Shown here: piece by piece, positions 20,413 to 32,441 of the stretch
How the letters are laid out: every line of letters begins with the position of its first letter
Position numbering within the stretch: the stretch's first letter is position 1
Source of the DNA: Chinchilla lanigera
Lineage: Eukaryota; Chordata; Mammalia; Rodentia; Chinchillidae
NCBI RefSeq assembly: GCF_000276665.1
Contig: NW_004955425.1
Coordinates: 26,507,488 to 26,571,487, forward strand
Length of the DNA stretch: 64,000 nt
Reading direction: 5' to 3'
Translations under genes and position numbers: made by a program
The notes under the pieces: generated by a model
Database searches by the model: none
What the model was told of the DNA's origin: nothing
Seen by the model: only the letters and a program-made list of their open reading frames with translations

Positions 20413-23400
20413 TTTTCTGATTTTTCAAAGGATGACCTTAACAGCTATATTTGCTCTGCTTTACCTTCTGTTCTCCCAATAAGGAGGTCCAAAATTCATA
20501 AAACACATCTGCACTACTCCTCTTTGGGCTGAAATGTACCTGTTTATTCATCTAATGGCAGGACCAGAAGTGTGATAGACACAAGTCTACTCTAGGGCCT
20601 GTGTTGGGGGACCCCATGGCCTCTGGGTAGGTCTGGGTCCAAGTATGGTAACATTAACTATACACTTAAGCACAGCTGGAGCTGAGGGGTGCAGACATCA
20701 GACCAGAAGTCTCCAACCTGATTTGCTCTTCCCTTTGGGCACAGAGCTGGGTTACACTTCTCAGACATTTTCATGGTTCGCTTTGGTCTTGTAAGTAAAG
20801 AACTGTGAGCAGAAGTGATTACATGATGCTCCAAGCACAACCCTGGAAACCTCCTAATGTGAGTCGCCGTGTTTCTCCTTGTGCTGCATTGGCTCAGATG
20901 GGCCCATCAGGCAGATGGCAGTGCCATGAGTGGAAGGACCCAGGTAACCCTGTGTCACATTGAAATAGAGCAGACTGCCAATGGGCAGCATATTTTGAAC
21001 ATTATATAAGCAAGAAATAATACAAACCTTGACTATACTTTACCCATGACGCATTTGCGGGGCTTGTTACAGAACACTTGCATGCAGTTTTGAATGGTGC
21101 ACGGAGAGAAGAGAAGCAGGAAGTGACCAATTTGAGAGTAGTCCTCTGTAGGGGGACTGGTTTGAATGACTGAGTCACCATTAACTTGAGTCTGACATCT
21201 AGACTTTGAGACCGTATAAATGGAAAAGGCTAGACATTTGAGCACTGCCTTATAACTCACTGTGGACCAGTGAATTAAAAAGCAATTCTTGTTCTCTAGA
21301 AAAATGGTCTGCACCAGGACTCTGAGGTTCCTGGTTGCTGGGCAGAGCTATCCTGTCATTTTAGCAGCAAGCTGTGGGTAAAGTGCTACCAAGTAGTCCT
21401 GTGAGAAGGCAGTTTTCCTTTTTGCTTGATCATAATAGCTCGTCCCTTCAAAATTGAATTAACTTGAAACTTGGCACCAGGCTTGTCAGACCAGATGTGG
21501 AATTTTATTGTCAGGGAAAAAAAGTCTAAAAGTTTCCAGTAATCCTGAGGTTGTTGAGATTTAAGTTTAGCTTACTGAAAAATTGAGCCAGTAGAGAGAA
21601 GCTTCAGTTAAAAATATAAAATTTTGCAAATTCACTCTTTTCAAAAACATGACTGTGTATACATTCAAAAGCCTTTGAAATAACAGCCAAAAACAAAAGC
21701 AAAATACTGAGCATGTTAATAAACTATTTGGGTGGGCCTGTGAGTGTTCCTTTTTCTTTCTCTCCACTTAAAGGAAATCTTAATGTTAAATAACAAACCT
21801 TGACCTAAGATAATTTCTGTTTTTCGGTTTCCCTTTTGAACCCCTTACTAAGCAGCCAGCATTATGACCTGGGCGATATCTTGACAACCAACACTTCCCT
21901 TCGGGAAAAATGAGTGTTATTACAATATGGGATGATTTGTGCGCCAGTACATCTGAACAGTGCGGTGCTCGGTTCCCGGCCTGAAATACCGCAGTGGAAT
22001 ACACAGAGTTAACTAAAGCTAGGAGAAGCTGGAGACTCCAACACTTTTGAGTAAAGGACTACTTTTGACAGGACCAGAGAACATTCAGGCCATCCAACAG
22101 TGTCAAGGAGTCAGCATCGTAAAAAAATGAGGGACTGGGTGGGCATGGACAGTGTCACAAGCAGAAACGAGAAGAATGGTATTTAAAAATCTGGCAAACT
22201 ATCAGAAGGCCTAGCACAAGTAAATTACAAACCCCTCCTGGAGCTTAAGCAGAGACAGTGCTATTGAGAAGCATGACTGCTCCAGGAGGCCAACCACAGA
22301 CCCCTGGAAGCCCACTGCAGACCACCGGGGAAGCAAGGACCACCCCTGGAGGACCACTGGGCTGGCGGGTAACTCTGGGAGCCCAGAGATAGCACTCCAT
22401 GGCCACAGCTCCTTTTATTGCCTGAGAGACAGAGTGATACTTATGGTCCATTCTGCGAGTCTGCAGGGTTTAATAAGCTCATGTGTCTAGGCACCAAAAT
22501 ACTTGGATAAAAGACTAAAATTATATTATTCCTGGCTTGGAATGTTCCCTTTTAAATTCCTTCTAATTACAGTGCCACCCTTGTAGATACAGACCACAGC
22601 GAGGCCCTGAGCTGTATTATAAACTTATTACCACCTAATAAACCTCCACGCTTGGCATTTTCCTCCCTAACACATTCTCTTTTAACCCCACAGCTCTCTG
22701 AAGCCTGGCCTGCGAACTTCAGTGGGAGTCTCAGAGGGCTGGAACTGGGTGAGGACCCCTAGAACTGTGGGACCGACCACTTCACATCAAGATGAAGGGA
22801 TGAGTTCCGGGGAACACCCTGGTGCAGCTTCTGAGCTGGAAATAATACCCCAATGACTCTCAGGCCTCGCTTTTCAGACACTGGGGTCCCCAGGCTGTAC
22901 CCACCACACATTTAAACTGAAACTAATGGACAGTTTTCTACTACCTGCCCCAAGCAGCATGAGTTGAATTTTTTCAATTGTAAGGAGTTTGTGTTTAGCA
23001 TTTTCTCACACTTCTTGGGATGAGAATCCAAGAGGATCTATCGCTTAGCAAAACCACCATACAGATACTTCGTTATTTTGAATTTAATGTATCAGCGAAG
23101 CACGGATTTCCGGAAAGCACATCCATGCTTCCTGTCCTCTGCTATCTGAACATGGTGCGCATCCGCACCGCCCCACCTCTAGGCTTCCTCTTCCTGAATT
23201 TGGGCATGCGGGGAAAGAGTTCATTTCGGCTTGATTTGGAGGAGAGGCATTGTGAGACACAGACACCAGCGTGCTGCTTCCAAGAGAGTCCCGGGGAGCT
23301 CTGGGGCCATTCTCCGGAGCTCTTCACACAAACAAGCTTTGTCTGGGCCCTCAGGCCTGCGAGCTTTGGGAAAACTGGCTGCCTGGATGCTTTTTTTTTT

Positions 23401-23585
23401 TTTTTTTTCTAAAGGCACCACTGACTACAGCCACAGTGTGATGGCTGCCAACAGCCTCTTGCACAGTACTTGTTGACAAAGCAAAGAAATAAAAAGAGAT
23501 AAAAGTTGTGGATGTCCCACGGCAGTTGTTAAAAACTCACAGATCAGTTTGAGATCTATATAAATGGATCTTTGAAAATTTCAAG

Positions 23586-23588
<3 letters not shown>
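20413..23588. other. Unique non-coding sequence
   Basis: More than 3 kb without a recognised repeat, apart from a 20-nt T run at 23391-23410. The 130-codon frame at 23020-23412 ends in poly-Phe made by that T run and is judged spurious. 21780-22010 has features of a conserved non-coding element (see findings). Confidence 0.4.

Positions 23589-23654
<66 letters not shown>
23589..23654. repeat. Compound (TG)n(AG)n microsatellite
   Basis: About 15 TG units change directly into about 18 AG units. The TG half favours Z-DNA and the AG half favours triplex (H-DNA), according to known behaviour of such tracts. Confidence 0.97.
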
Positions 23655-23660
<6 letters not shown>

Positions 23661-23984
23661 TAAATGGAGTGGTAATTGGCTTTATTTAAGGGAGGAGATG
23701 CTGACTAGCTTGCGGCAAGAGCAAAAAGGAAGTCTTTTGGGTTATTAGTGTTAACCATAGCTCTTTGTTAATCACAGGCTGGGCTGATAGAGTCTGGGAC
23801 ATATGAGTTACTTAAAGTTAACAATTTTATCAAAGATCATATTATCTTGTTCACAAAAAATAGCAGCTTCCCAGGAGCAGAGAGTGCTGCAACTCCTCCC
23901 TCCAGGCGCAGTCAAGGGAAGAATGACCCGAGCTCTAAGATTTTAGTTCCACGGATACGGGCAAAAAGCACTATCTTTGTATAT

Positions 23985-24125
23985 TGGAGAACTATTTGGG
24001 TTTGACTCTGGCTGTTCATGCTATGTGATTTAGGCCACACTACTTAACCTCTCAGACCTCAATTTTTTTGATATATGGATGTAATAACATCAAACTCACA
24101 AAATTTATGGGGAGAGGATTCACTT
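23985..24125 (+). repeat. MIR SINE, sense
   Basis: 'tttgactctggctgttcat', 'gctatgtgatttaggccaca' and 'ctacttaacctctcagacct' follow the MIR core in order. Confidence 0.75.
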
Positions 24126-24129
24126 ACTT

Positions 24130-24235
24130 AATCAAAAATATTTACTAAGACCAACTATATGTCAGGCACCAGAGATAGAATGATGGATAAAAGTATCTCT
24201 TCACATACGGAGATTATCTTCTGGTAGAACACATG
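24130..24235 (+). repeat. Ancient repeat ('tattgagcacctactatgtg' type)
   Basis: 'aaaatatttactaagaccaa', 'ctatatgtcaggcaccagag' and 'agattatcttctggtagaac' follow a widespread old mammalian consensus whose family name I do not assign. A second copy lies at 58845-58990. Confidence 0.5.
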
Positions 24236-24239
24236 AAAT

Positions 24240-25845
24240 AATATATAAAAATGACATTAGCACAATACTTTAGAAAAGGAATTTGCACAGACAGGAGTTT
24301 TATTACTGTTTTCCATGGCTACTATTTCCATTCATGCCCATGGCATAGAATCTCCATAATGACAAGGAATTTCACTCATTTTATGCGTTACTAAATAGCA
24401 TTTAGTAGGCAACCAAGAAATATTTGCTGAGTGAAAATCTAAGTATTCCTCATAGCTTTTAACATACTTGCTTAGCTCCTGCATAAGTAAACATGTTTTA
24501 GAGTGAAAATACATATATTCACCCACATGTCATATAGCTGTTTTGTTAAAATGATGCTTACTTCTGAAAAATATTTCTTAAAATGTTTCTATGCACATAT
24601 ACTTACTTCCATATCATGCTTCACAATCTAGTTTAGTAATTGTTAGTATACATTTTCCCTATCCTCTGAGTAAGCCCTACAACTGGACAGAATCCCCAGC
24701 ATGGACCTCTCATGCTTTCAGCAATAAATGTGCAGCAGGTGTGTCTTCTCTTCTGCACTGTGACCCCTCTCTTGACACTATCTTGTTTTCTGGGGAAGCG
24801 TTTTGATCCCAGATGAGTGATGAAAGATGCACAGGTGCTGAAGCCATGACTGCCAAGTGAGGGCAAAGTGTGTTCTACTGGAGGGGAAGGCTCGACCTTC
24901 ATGGAAGCCCAAATTACCTCCAGGGTAATGGTGGTGGAGCTGGAAAGACAAGAGCAGAAGGCTGTCAGGGTCTGATGAAAATCCTTACACATGTTACATG
25001 GGAAATGTCACAGCAGCTGGGGGAGAGTAGACATGGAGGGATGGGAGTGATTGACAGGCAACTGTATGCCTGGTAACTCCAGAGACCGTGACTAGGAATA
25101 TGCCTTCAAGAGATTTCAAGCTATGGAGGAACCATTACTAACGATGAGAAAATACCTCTCCAAGGGGATGATGTACTACTATTCTAGTGGGCAGTACAGC
25201 ATGGGCTCCTAAGCATGCCCATCTCCTGCGGTATGATCTCTGTGGCACACAGGGAGCTAGAAAATCAGTCGCTAGCTTAACCCAGGAAAGAATTATTCAA
25301 CAGTGCTTCCAAAAAACTCAAGGGCAAGCATGCAGCAGATCTCAAAGTGACCTAGAATCTGAGGGATAAAAGCTCTAATGAACCTCTTTTAGCTCTTATT
25401 CATGATGCATCTGCTCTCTATTCTCTTTTTACACAATGACTTCTTCTGCTTCTGTGGACAATAGCATAATAAACATAGCCAGTAAATGGTGTCTACCCAC
25501 TAGGAAAGGATGAGCTCTCTCCCCTTTTTTCCTATGCCTAAGAAGAGCTGTTCCTACTGACCCAACCTGGGCTTGGTGACTAACTTGGACCTATGATAAG
25601 GGTTGATCTTCAGCTTACAGACATGAGCATCAAGAGCTGTGCTGGGACATGGGAGGAAGAAACAGTTCCCCAAAAAGGCTGGGTGTGGGATGGAGGTGAA
25701 TTATAAGAAACATGCCCAAAAAGTTTCTACTACAATTTTTAATTTAGAATCTGGCCTGTAAAAAACACACCAACTAATATGTATTCTGAAAGAAGGCCAT
25801 GGGTTCTTAGTTAGATACAGGCTCAGGTAGACAGAAGTAGCCGTC
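24240..25845. other. Unique non-coding sequence
   Basis: No recognised repeat or gene. The minus frame at 24633-24992 (119 codons) lacks a domain and is overlapped by plus frames. Confidence 0.4.
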
Positions 25846-25849
25846 AGCG

Positions 25850-25970
25850 TTGCAGACCTGGGTTCTGTTTTGCTTTGGGACCTGAGGCCCAGCCTTCTCT
25901 CTGGACATCTGTTTCCTCTTCTGCAAAGTGGAGAAACTGCATTAACCTCATTCTACATAAATCATCTCAG
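25850..25970 (+). repeat. MIR SINE, sense, diverged
   Basis: 'gcagacctgggttctgtttt', 'ctttgggacctgaggcccag' and 'ctgtttcctcttctgcaaag' resemble MIR from B-box through core. Confidence 0.5.
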
Positions 25971-26249
25971 ATCTTTTAGCAATTCCAATGTTTATATACC
26001 ATTGACAAGAAGACTGACCGAGCAACTTAATTAGAAAAGCCCTTCATCTCTTACTGGAGATATAAACACTGATGTCTCAGTTAAGAATTTTTGATAGGGT
26101 GATATTAATATGTCTCAATACCAAAAGATAAGGAAGGAAAATTTGCTACTAATTCATAAATGCAGTTTTCTGGTAAACTTCTAAATAAAATTCATTTGGG
26201 GTGAATAAAAGTAGTAGTAACAACAACAAAAACCTATTTTCTTAGACAA

Positions 26250-26415
26250 TAATAGTACTTATCATCTGCACAAAGACACCATTTGATATTGTTTCATTGT
26301 CATGCTAAAATTATAAAATAGATACTACTTTTCATTCTCATTTTATAGATAAAGGACCTGAGAGCTGGTTCAAAAAGTCATCTGGTAGGTATACGATGCA
26401 ACTACATTTCAAGGC
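26250..26415 (-). repeat. MIR SINE, antisense
   Basis: 'attttatagataaaggacct', 'gagagctggttcaaaaagtc' and an upstream 'atgctaaaattataaaatag' block match an inverted MIR. Confidence 0.6.
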
Positions 26416-28222
26416 CACTTCTGTTGTAAAAGATTGGAAACTATTGCTTTAGCTGATCTGCGACCCTTAAATTAAATGAAATGTGAAATTAATAAATTAT
26501 AAAATTATGTAATATGATGTCGGTGTGTGTTTCATATACAGTCCCTTTCATCTCGAGTATCCCACACATTCATTGCATGTATCAGACAGATATAGGTGCA
26601 TCTGAATGTTTAAATGTCTAAATAAGACCTATGCCTTTGTCTGAAAGACACAGTAGTATCTCAGCCACAGAGACAGCACATGGAGAACCCTCACTAGCAC
26701 AAGCTCAACTATATGAGGGCACACAGCGAAGTTTTTATTGGCTTTGAGAATGGCCACTCAAGCCTTGATGTTTTACTGCCTGGGCCATGTGGTTTGGGAG
26801 GTGCTATTGCTGGGTGTGTGGGTTTGTGATTGCCCACGTGTGCACACGTGTGTATAGGGCTGGGTGTTTTCCAGCGTGGAACAAGAAGGATTAACTTTCA
26901 GCGTTTGGCTCACCCTAACCTATAGCAGATGGGCGCTGGCTTTAAATTCTCATAAAGTCAACCCCTGGAGACTTGTTAAATAATTTATCCTAAACTTTGG
27001 AAGAGCAAAGGAATAAGGTGATTAAGAAAAATGGAAAGCGATATGATGATGTGCCATTGGTGGAGTGGAGTTGTCTTTCACCGCGGTATGTGGCAAGTGT
27101 AGCAGTGAATGGACTTAGAAGGGGTAGGGGTGGAGTGGGGGGTGGGGAACCCTCGGAGCAGACAGCTCCTGACTTTATCCCCAGCAGCTGCAGCAAAGAA
27201 AGTGAGAAAACCTCTATTCTCTACCCAGGGCCTCAACTTTAAGACATATTGAACCATGCTAATTTTAAGGCCTCCCAATATAACCATTTTATTTTATCCA
27301 GCTGTGGGGCCTGGCTGTTGGTTGGAAAAGGAGAGTCAGAATGAGAGGGAGGGCAGAGCTGGAAAAATAAATCCGCAGGATGCCTGTCAGTACCTGCTTT
27401 TAAATTGAGGGTGTGGGAGCAGTAGTGGAGTCAGATGGGTGATTTACCATAGACCACCACCTCCCACTGGCTTGAAGTGACCTCCTTACCTGTTCCCTAC
27501 TGCTAGCAGCTGGAGAAGTAAGTCCTTCAAGCATCAGTCATGGACCCCCTTCTACTCTTACTCTCTGTCTGTAAGATGCCTTGGGCAAATCTCACTCCTC
27601 AGACTCTCATCCAGCCACTGAAATAACTCTATAGAGGCAGAGCTAGTCAAGATCAGTGGGCGCAAACAACGGAAGCTATTTTTAGTTGCCTTAAGCATAA
27701 AAGAAATGTACTGGAAAGAGATTGGATAATTGACAGAGCTGAAAAGAATTGTGAATGGAGAAGGAGGCATGGACAATGTACAAATAGTCAGGGAGTTGAA
27801 CTGGATATGCTTCCAGGGTCATGCCACAGAAAGTCCTAGTTGCTGCACTTTCCCTGAAATCCACACAATTAAGCATCTCTTAATCCCACAGGTACCCAAG
27901 AATTAATCTTTATCCATCTTCCCCTGTGTTATTCACTTCAGATCTTAAGTCCAAGGCAGTTTTGTCTTTCTCCACAAGCCAGAGGCTGTATGGCTAAAAG
28001 AGGACCCTGACTTGCTTCTACTCTGTGGTAAGAGGCAAACCACACCTCCCAGATATCTTGGGAGGCTCAGAGGCTGGAAAGAAAATTGTCAGATAGTCAC
28101 AACAAGGCTTTCTCTAACATTGAGAATTCCTCTTTCCCAAAGAGGGATAAAGAATGAGGAGTCCCCAATATCATGCCAGGCTTAATAACTAGTTTATAGA
28201 ATATTAGTCAAATTCCCCATCA
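26416..28222. other. Unique non-coding sequence
   Basis: No recognised repeat. It contains a perfect 16-bp double-E-box palindrome at 26835-26850 and a G-rich patch at 27119-27150. No gene supported. Confidence 0.4.
26835..26850. promoter_or_regulatory. Double E-box palindrome
   Basis: CACGTGTGCACACGTG is a perfect 16-bp palindrome made of two canonical CACGTG E-boxes 4 bp apart. CACGTG is bound by MYC/MAX, USF, TFE3/MITF and CLOCK/BMAL1 (established). Use in vivo is inference. Confidence 0.5.
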
Positions 28223-28513
28223 TGGAGACATAATACTTAACATTCACAATTTAAAGGAAGAAAGATTTATTTTGGCTCATATTCTTAGTGCGTTCAGTCC
28301 ATGGTCAACTGGCTCCAAGGCAAAAACACCATGGAGAAAGATCATGGCAGAGGAAAGCTGCTTGTGCTGTAGTGGTCTTGAAGCAGACAGGGGAAGGAAG
28401 AGCCAAGGATAAGAATACACCCTTCTAAGTAATGCCCCCAGTGACCTACCCCTTCCCACCAGGCTCATCACTAAACAAGATTTTAGGGGACACGTTAGAT
28501 CTAAACTATAACA
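28223..28513 (-). mobile_element. MaLR-type LTR, antisense
   Basis: 'tggagacataatacttaac', 'agatttattttggctcatat', 'cagtccatggtcaactggct', 'ccaaggcaaaaacaccatgg', and a right end 'agatctaaactataaca', which is the reverse of a TGTTATAGTTT MaLR start. Essentially complete and non-coding. Confidence 0.8.
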
Positions 28514-30164
28514 GATGGTGTACATCTCATACATACCAGGAGGTTTGGTTTTCTCTCATCTAGTTTGAAAGAGAATTCATTTTAAATTGTTTGCTCAAGG
28601 AAAGGTCTTCATGACAGCCATAGGCATAGCTTTGTTGCTGTGGTATCCTTTGAATATGCACAGGGAGCAGGATCAAGAGCTGGAGAAGTAATACATCTAT
28701 AAGATAGTGGTCCACCCCTTACAAGCAGCTGCAGTGGTTTGCTCCTCTAAGAAAATGAAAAGCAAGTGTTTGTTTCTTGAAACCATATATGGCATGTGTT
28801 AGGTTGGAGATTTAAAGACAGAGCTCAGAATGGGATCTGTTTGGTGTCTCTATTCAGCAAGTATTTACACTGAATCCATGTCAGCCAAGACAAGCCTGCA
28901 GGACCAACCCTCCCACTACTCTATGTGTAGGGGGAGTAATTCCCAGCTGTTTGTCAAGTAGCTTCTGCAGTAGCTAAAAGCTTTGGTATTGCTACAGGGA
29001 ATGAGAGGAAAACATAAACTGCCTTTCTGAGGTCTGAAGTTTTCCGTGTCTCAGATAAAGCAGAGTTGTTCTCAAATGTTGAAATGTGTTTGATGTGGTG
29101 AGCGCTAGTGTCACTCTCTCGAGGCTCTCTAATCTTGTAGGAACATTTCTCCCTGCCCCCCCACCTGAAGAACCTATACAAGCTAAGATGGTTCTTACAC
29201 AATAAGCGTGTCAGATGTAGTTGTGATTTATTTCCAAAGATGGAAATCCAACAGTAAAGATAATAAAAGTTCACTGACACTGAGCTTCATGTGTGACAAA
29301 GTGCAAGATAAAAGGAAAATGAAGATCAACCAGTGACCACCTGAAAAGTGGGAAGAACATGAGCAAGGGTAGGTCTGCTTCTTCACTATCTCCTTTCCAC
29401 CCTGCCACTACCACTCCCCTCAAAGTCAACCCATCAGCTTGTCTAGGAATGTACTTGGATGCAGTGGATGTCATTGAATCATGTGCATTGTCTCTTTGTG
29501 TTTAGCAAAGACTCTGGTGTTTGTTGAGCATTAAGTCCAAATAGTTGGATGTATGACTCAAGTACTTGTGTGATCAATGGCAAGAGTCCATTTCTCTGAG
29601 TCATTTTCTGATTTGCCTTAAGGAAAGAGAACAACAGAAAAAATTAGCATTTCCATCCATCACACCTCCAGCAGAGCCTATTATTTCAGATACACAAGGC
29701 AAGAGAAAGGGAACCTGGATTCTTGACTGGCCAAGCTGGCCTGCGCTGCCATCTCAAGCCTGGATACCAGGAGCAGCTGAGGAGGCTGGAGTTGGAAAGT
29801 ACGTGGCAGCTCCATTCTTCTGATGGCTTCTGGAGAGATTATCTCCTGAGTCAGGCTCAGGATAACATCTGCATCTCCACTAAATCTGTGGACATTTTTG
29901 ATCAGTTTGTATTGTAAATGCAACATTACTTGAACTCATCAGAAATTGGTGTTGTACATTCAGACTTCCGACATGAATAGAGGTCATGACCCACTCCAGT
30001 AGCAGGTTTTTCTGCTTTTCTCTTGTTCTGCAAAGTGTTATGTGCAAAAATGCTGTTAGGGATTCAGTTCTTGGCAATTTCAGAATATGTAGAAAACTAC
30101 ATATTCTAAAAAGCCTGCGTACTACAAAATAGCAAAAACAATGCACAATCCCTTTTGAGAGCAT
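28514..30164. other. Unique non-coding sequence
   Basis: No recognised repeat or gene. Short frames on both strands near 29566-29926 overlap and have no domains. Confidence 0.4.
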
Positions 30165-30402
30165 TCCCACAACCACCTGAAGACATTCTGCCAGGCCTTG
30201 ACTCTTAGAGGTATACCACACCTAACCCTAATCCTAACCCTAACCCCAACCCTAACCCTAACCCTAACCCTAACCCCAACCCTAACCCTAACCCCAACCC
30301 TAACCCTAACGCTAACCCTAACCCTAATGCTAAGCCTAACCCTAACCCTGGGCACCAAGGCTTTACATGTGGACCTTTGGAGATACAATCCAAACCATAG
30401 CA
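30165..30402 (-). mobile_element. MaLR-type LTR remnant, antisense, split by telomeric repeats
   Basis: Left part: 'cacctgaagacattctgcca' and 'ggccttgactcttagaggta'. Right part: 'ctgggcaccaaggctttaca', 'tgtggacctttggagataca' and 'atccaaaccatagca', the reverse of a TGCTATGGTTTGGAT MaLR start. The 126-bp telomeric array sits between them, where an intact LTR would have only a short link. Confidence 0.7.
30221..30346. repeat. Interstitial telomeric sequence, 21 hexamers
   Basis: Twenty-one in-phase hexamers: 14 are canonical CCTAAC (vertebrate telomere, C-strand on plus), 3 CCCAAC, 2 CCTAAT, 1 GCTAAC and 1 GCTAAG. There are no phase breaks. Translation gives spurious Leu-Gly or Thr-Leu repeat peptides. 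A short interstitial array of this kind is usually explained by telomerase-mediated repair of a double-strand break (established for rodents and primates). Confidence 0.97.
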
Positions 30403-31529
30403 CTACTACCTCATTTTGTAACATTATTGTATTAGTAGAAAGGGATACATTTAACCCTTTCTGTCTTGAAACAAAACAAAAACAAGAACAACAACAAATC
30501 CTTGAAATTTAGACAGGGTGAATGTCTAACCCCTCTGGAAGTGGTAGAGACAGAATTCCTTAGTCCTGTAAATCTCAATCTTGTGAACTCTCCCAGATGT
30601 CAGCCTACTTCATTCATAGATAAGCAACCTCTATTGAGTTCCTCTTGGGTGGTAGGGCTGGGAACTGCAGCTACCATGCAGTTCAGTATGCAGCCTGCAC
30701 CCCAAAGGAGCTGGTAGTGTCCTGGAGAGTTATATAAGAACCAGGAAGAGGAAAAACTGCAAGGAATGCCCTGCAGGATGGTGTAGGAGAAACACTTGGG
30801 CAGAATTGGGAGATTCATAAAGCACTTCCTTGGACCCAGGGCCTTCATCCTAACCTTCCCACAACAGCTCTCCAGACTTTTCTCACAAAAGACCTCACCC
30901 ACACATAACCTCTTTTATCTGCACTCACTTTAACCCAGGCACAGCATTCTGGAATTCTAATTTTAGTAAACCACATGGACTGATGAATCTCCTAGAAGGT
31001 GTGTGCTTGTTCCAGAATGGGTGGCCACATGAATCTTTAAACATTGAAATGGAAGACAGTCCTAAAAGAAGAGGAGAGAATTTCAAGGGAAAAATTGGGT
31101 GAGGACATGAAACAATTTTTCCCACACTTCCTTCTCTTATTCCTATGTTAAAAGAGGCCAGAGAGTCAGCTTGTAATCTGCTTGGTGATTAGAGAAGAGA
31201 TGAGAAAAATATTCAGAATAAAAGGAATGTGCCCTGAATGTCTCATTTCCTCCCTTTCTGGACCCTGTCCTACCTCCCAGCAGTCCATTCCACCTACTAG
31301 GTACCAAGTGGAGATATTTTGAGATAAAGGGAGGTTAGGGTCATCCTCGAAAACTAGAGAGGTGGAAGGGACGGGGAATAGTGGGAAGAAAGACAGGAGA
31401 AGAGGGTTCATCCTTTTCCCACTCCATACAGCCACCAACCAGCCCAACTCCAGAATACTTCCAGGAGAGTTTGCAAAGACATCTGAAAAAGAAACTGACT
31501 GACCTTGGAAGGTCTGAGAAGATAACAGG

Positions 31530-31532
<3 letters not shown>
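30403..31532. other. Unique non-coding sequence
   Basis: No recognised repeat. The 157-codon minus frame at 31166-31639 runs through the (GACA)n repeat and has no domain. Confidence 0.4.
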
Positions 31533-31561
<29 letters not shown>

Positions 31562-31562
31562 G
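31533..31562. repeat. (GACA)n microsatellite
   Basis: About seven AGAC units in a purine-rich neighbourhood. Confidence 0.95.
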
Positions 31563-31992
31563 GAAGAGACAGAGAGAGATTGAGGAAATAACCCAGGCAC
31601 AATTGCTGGTGGGACTTTAGCAAAGTCTGTGTACAGCATACTACTGAGTCCTTCATTATCATTTGTTTCCCCCCTGTGATAGCCCTATCAAACTTAATGT
31701 GAAGGAATCACACAAACAGGAGGTAAGACTAAGACTCTACAACACTGTGAAATAAAGAGATTCAGCCAGTCCTCCTATGAGGGCCCTTTACTGAGTGTGA
31801 CAGAACACAAAGTAAGACAAAATATGGTGCCACTGGAACCCAGGTCTGAGCAAAAGCAAGATGGTGGTGACTGGTAGAAGATGGCAGAGTAATAGCAACA
31901 CCCACTAACACAGATCAAAATACTGGAGGAGCACTGATGAGAAGAGGGAACAGTGGAACTGGGATAATTATTGCTAATGTGCTTTTAGGCTT

Positions 31993-32400
31993 TGTTATGG
32001 CTTATATCTAGGTGTCCCTCCAAAGCCTCATGTGGTCATAGGTGGGGCTTTTCAGAGGTGTCTGGTTCTAGGCGGTGTGATGTTGGGAGCAAAGATGTGA
32101 CGCTGGAATTAATTCATTGTGCGATGCTAGGATTAAGGATGCCCTACCCTTTTTGTGAATGCTATCTACCCTAAGGGTATGTACCCTTGATAGGATATAA
32201 GGAAGAGAAAGAAGGCTGCGCTTGCTGCTTTTGCTGTCTTCTGCCTGCCATGAATTGTTCTCTGTGATACCTGCCTCTCCCATGCCACTCTGCCTATTAG
32301 GACTGAAACCTCCACAAACTGCAAGCCAGAATAAACCTTTCCTCCTCTAACTTTGGCTGTCAGGTATTTTGTTTCATCAATGGGAAATGTAACCAAGACA
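31993..32400 (+). mobile_element. MaLR-type solo LTR, sense
   Basis: Starts 'tgttatggcttatatctagg', continues 'gtccctccaaagcctcatgt' and 'ggtggggcttttcagaggtg', carries 'aagccagaataaacctttcc' with an AATAAA signal and 'tgtcaggtattttgtttcat', and ends 'gtaaccaagaca'. Flanking 5-mers are ggctt and ggttt, a one-mismatch target duplication. No internal sequence, so a solo LTR. The frames across it are not genes. Confidence 0.88.
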
Positions 32401-32427
32401 GGTTTAAAGCAGCTTGGGGAGACCTGA

Positions 32428-32441
32428 GTTACCAAGGCAAC
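32428..32441. promoter_or_regulatory. RFX X-box, perfect half-sites
   Basis: GTTACCAAGGCAAC has both consensus RFX half-sites (GTTRCC and GGYAAC) at the standard 2-bp spacing. It lies 28 bp past the MaLR LTR end. Regulatory use is inferred. Confidence 0.55.

Noticed and set aside
23020..23412. 130-codon plus-strand frame
   Set aside because: It ends in poly-Phe encoded by a T-run and has no recognisable domain.
30122..30512. Leu-Gly, Val-Arg and Thr-Leu repeat proteins on both strands
   Set aside because: They are translations of the telomeric hexamer array.
31166..31639. 157-codon minus-strand frame
   Set aside because: It crosses the (GACA)n repeat and reads as a Ser/Leu/Cys-rich chance peptide.
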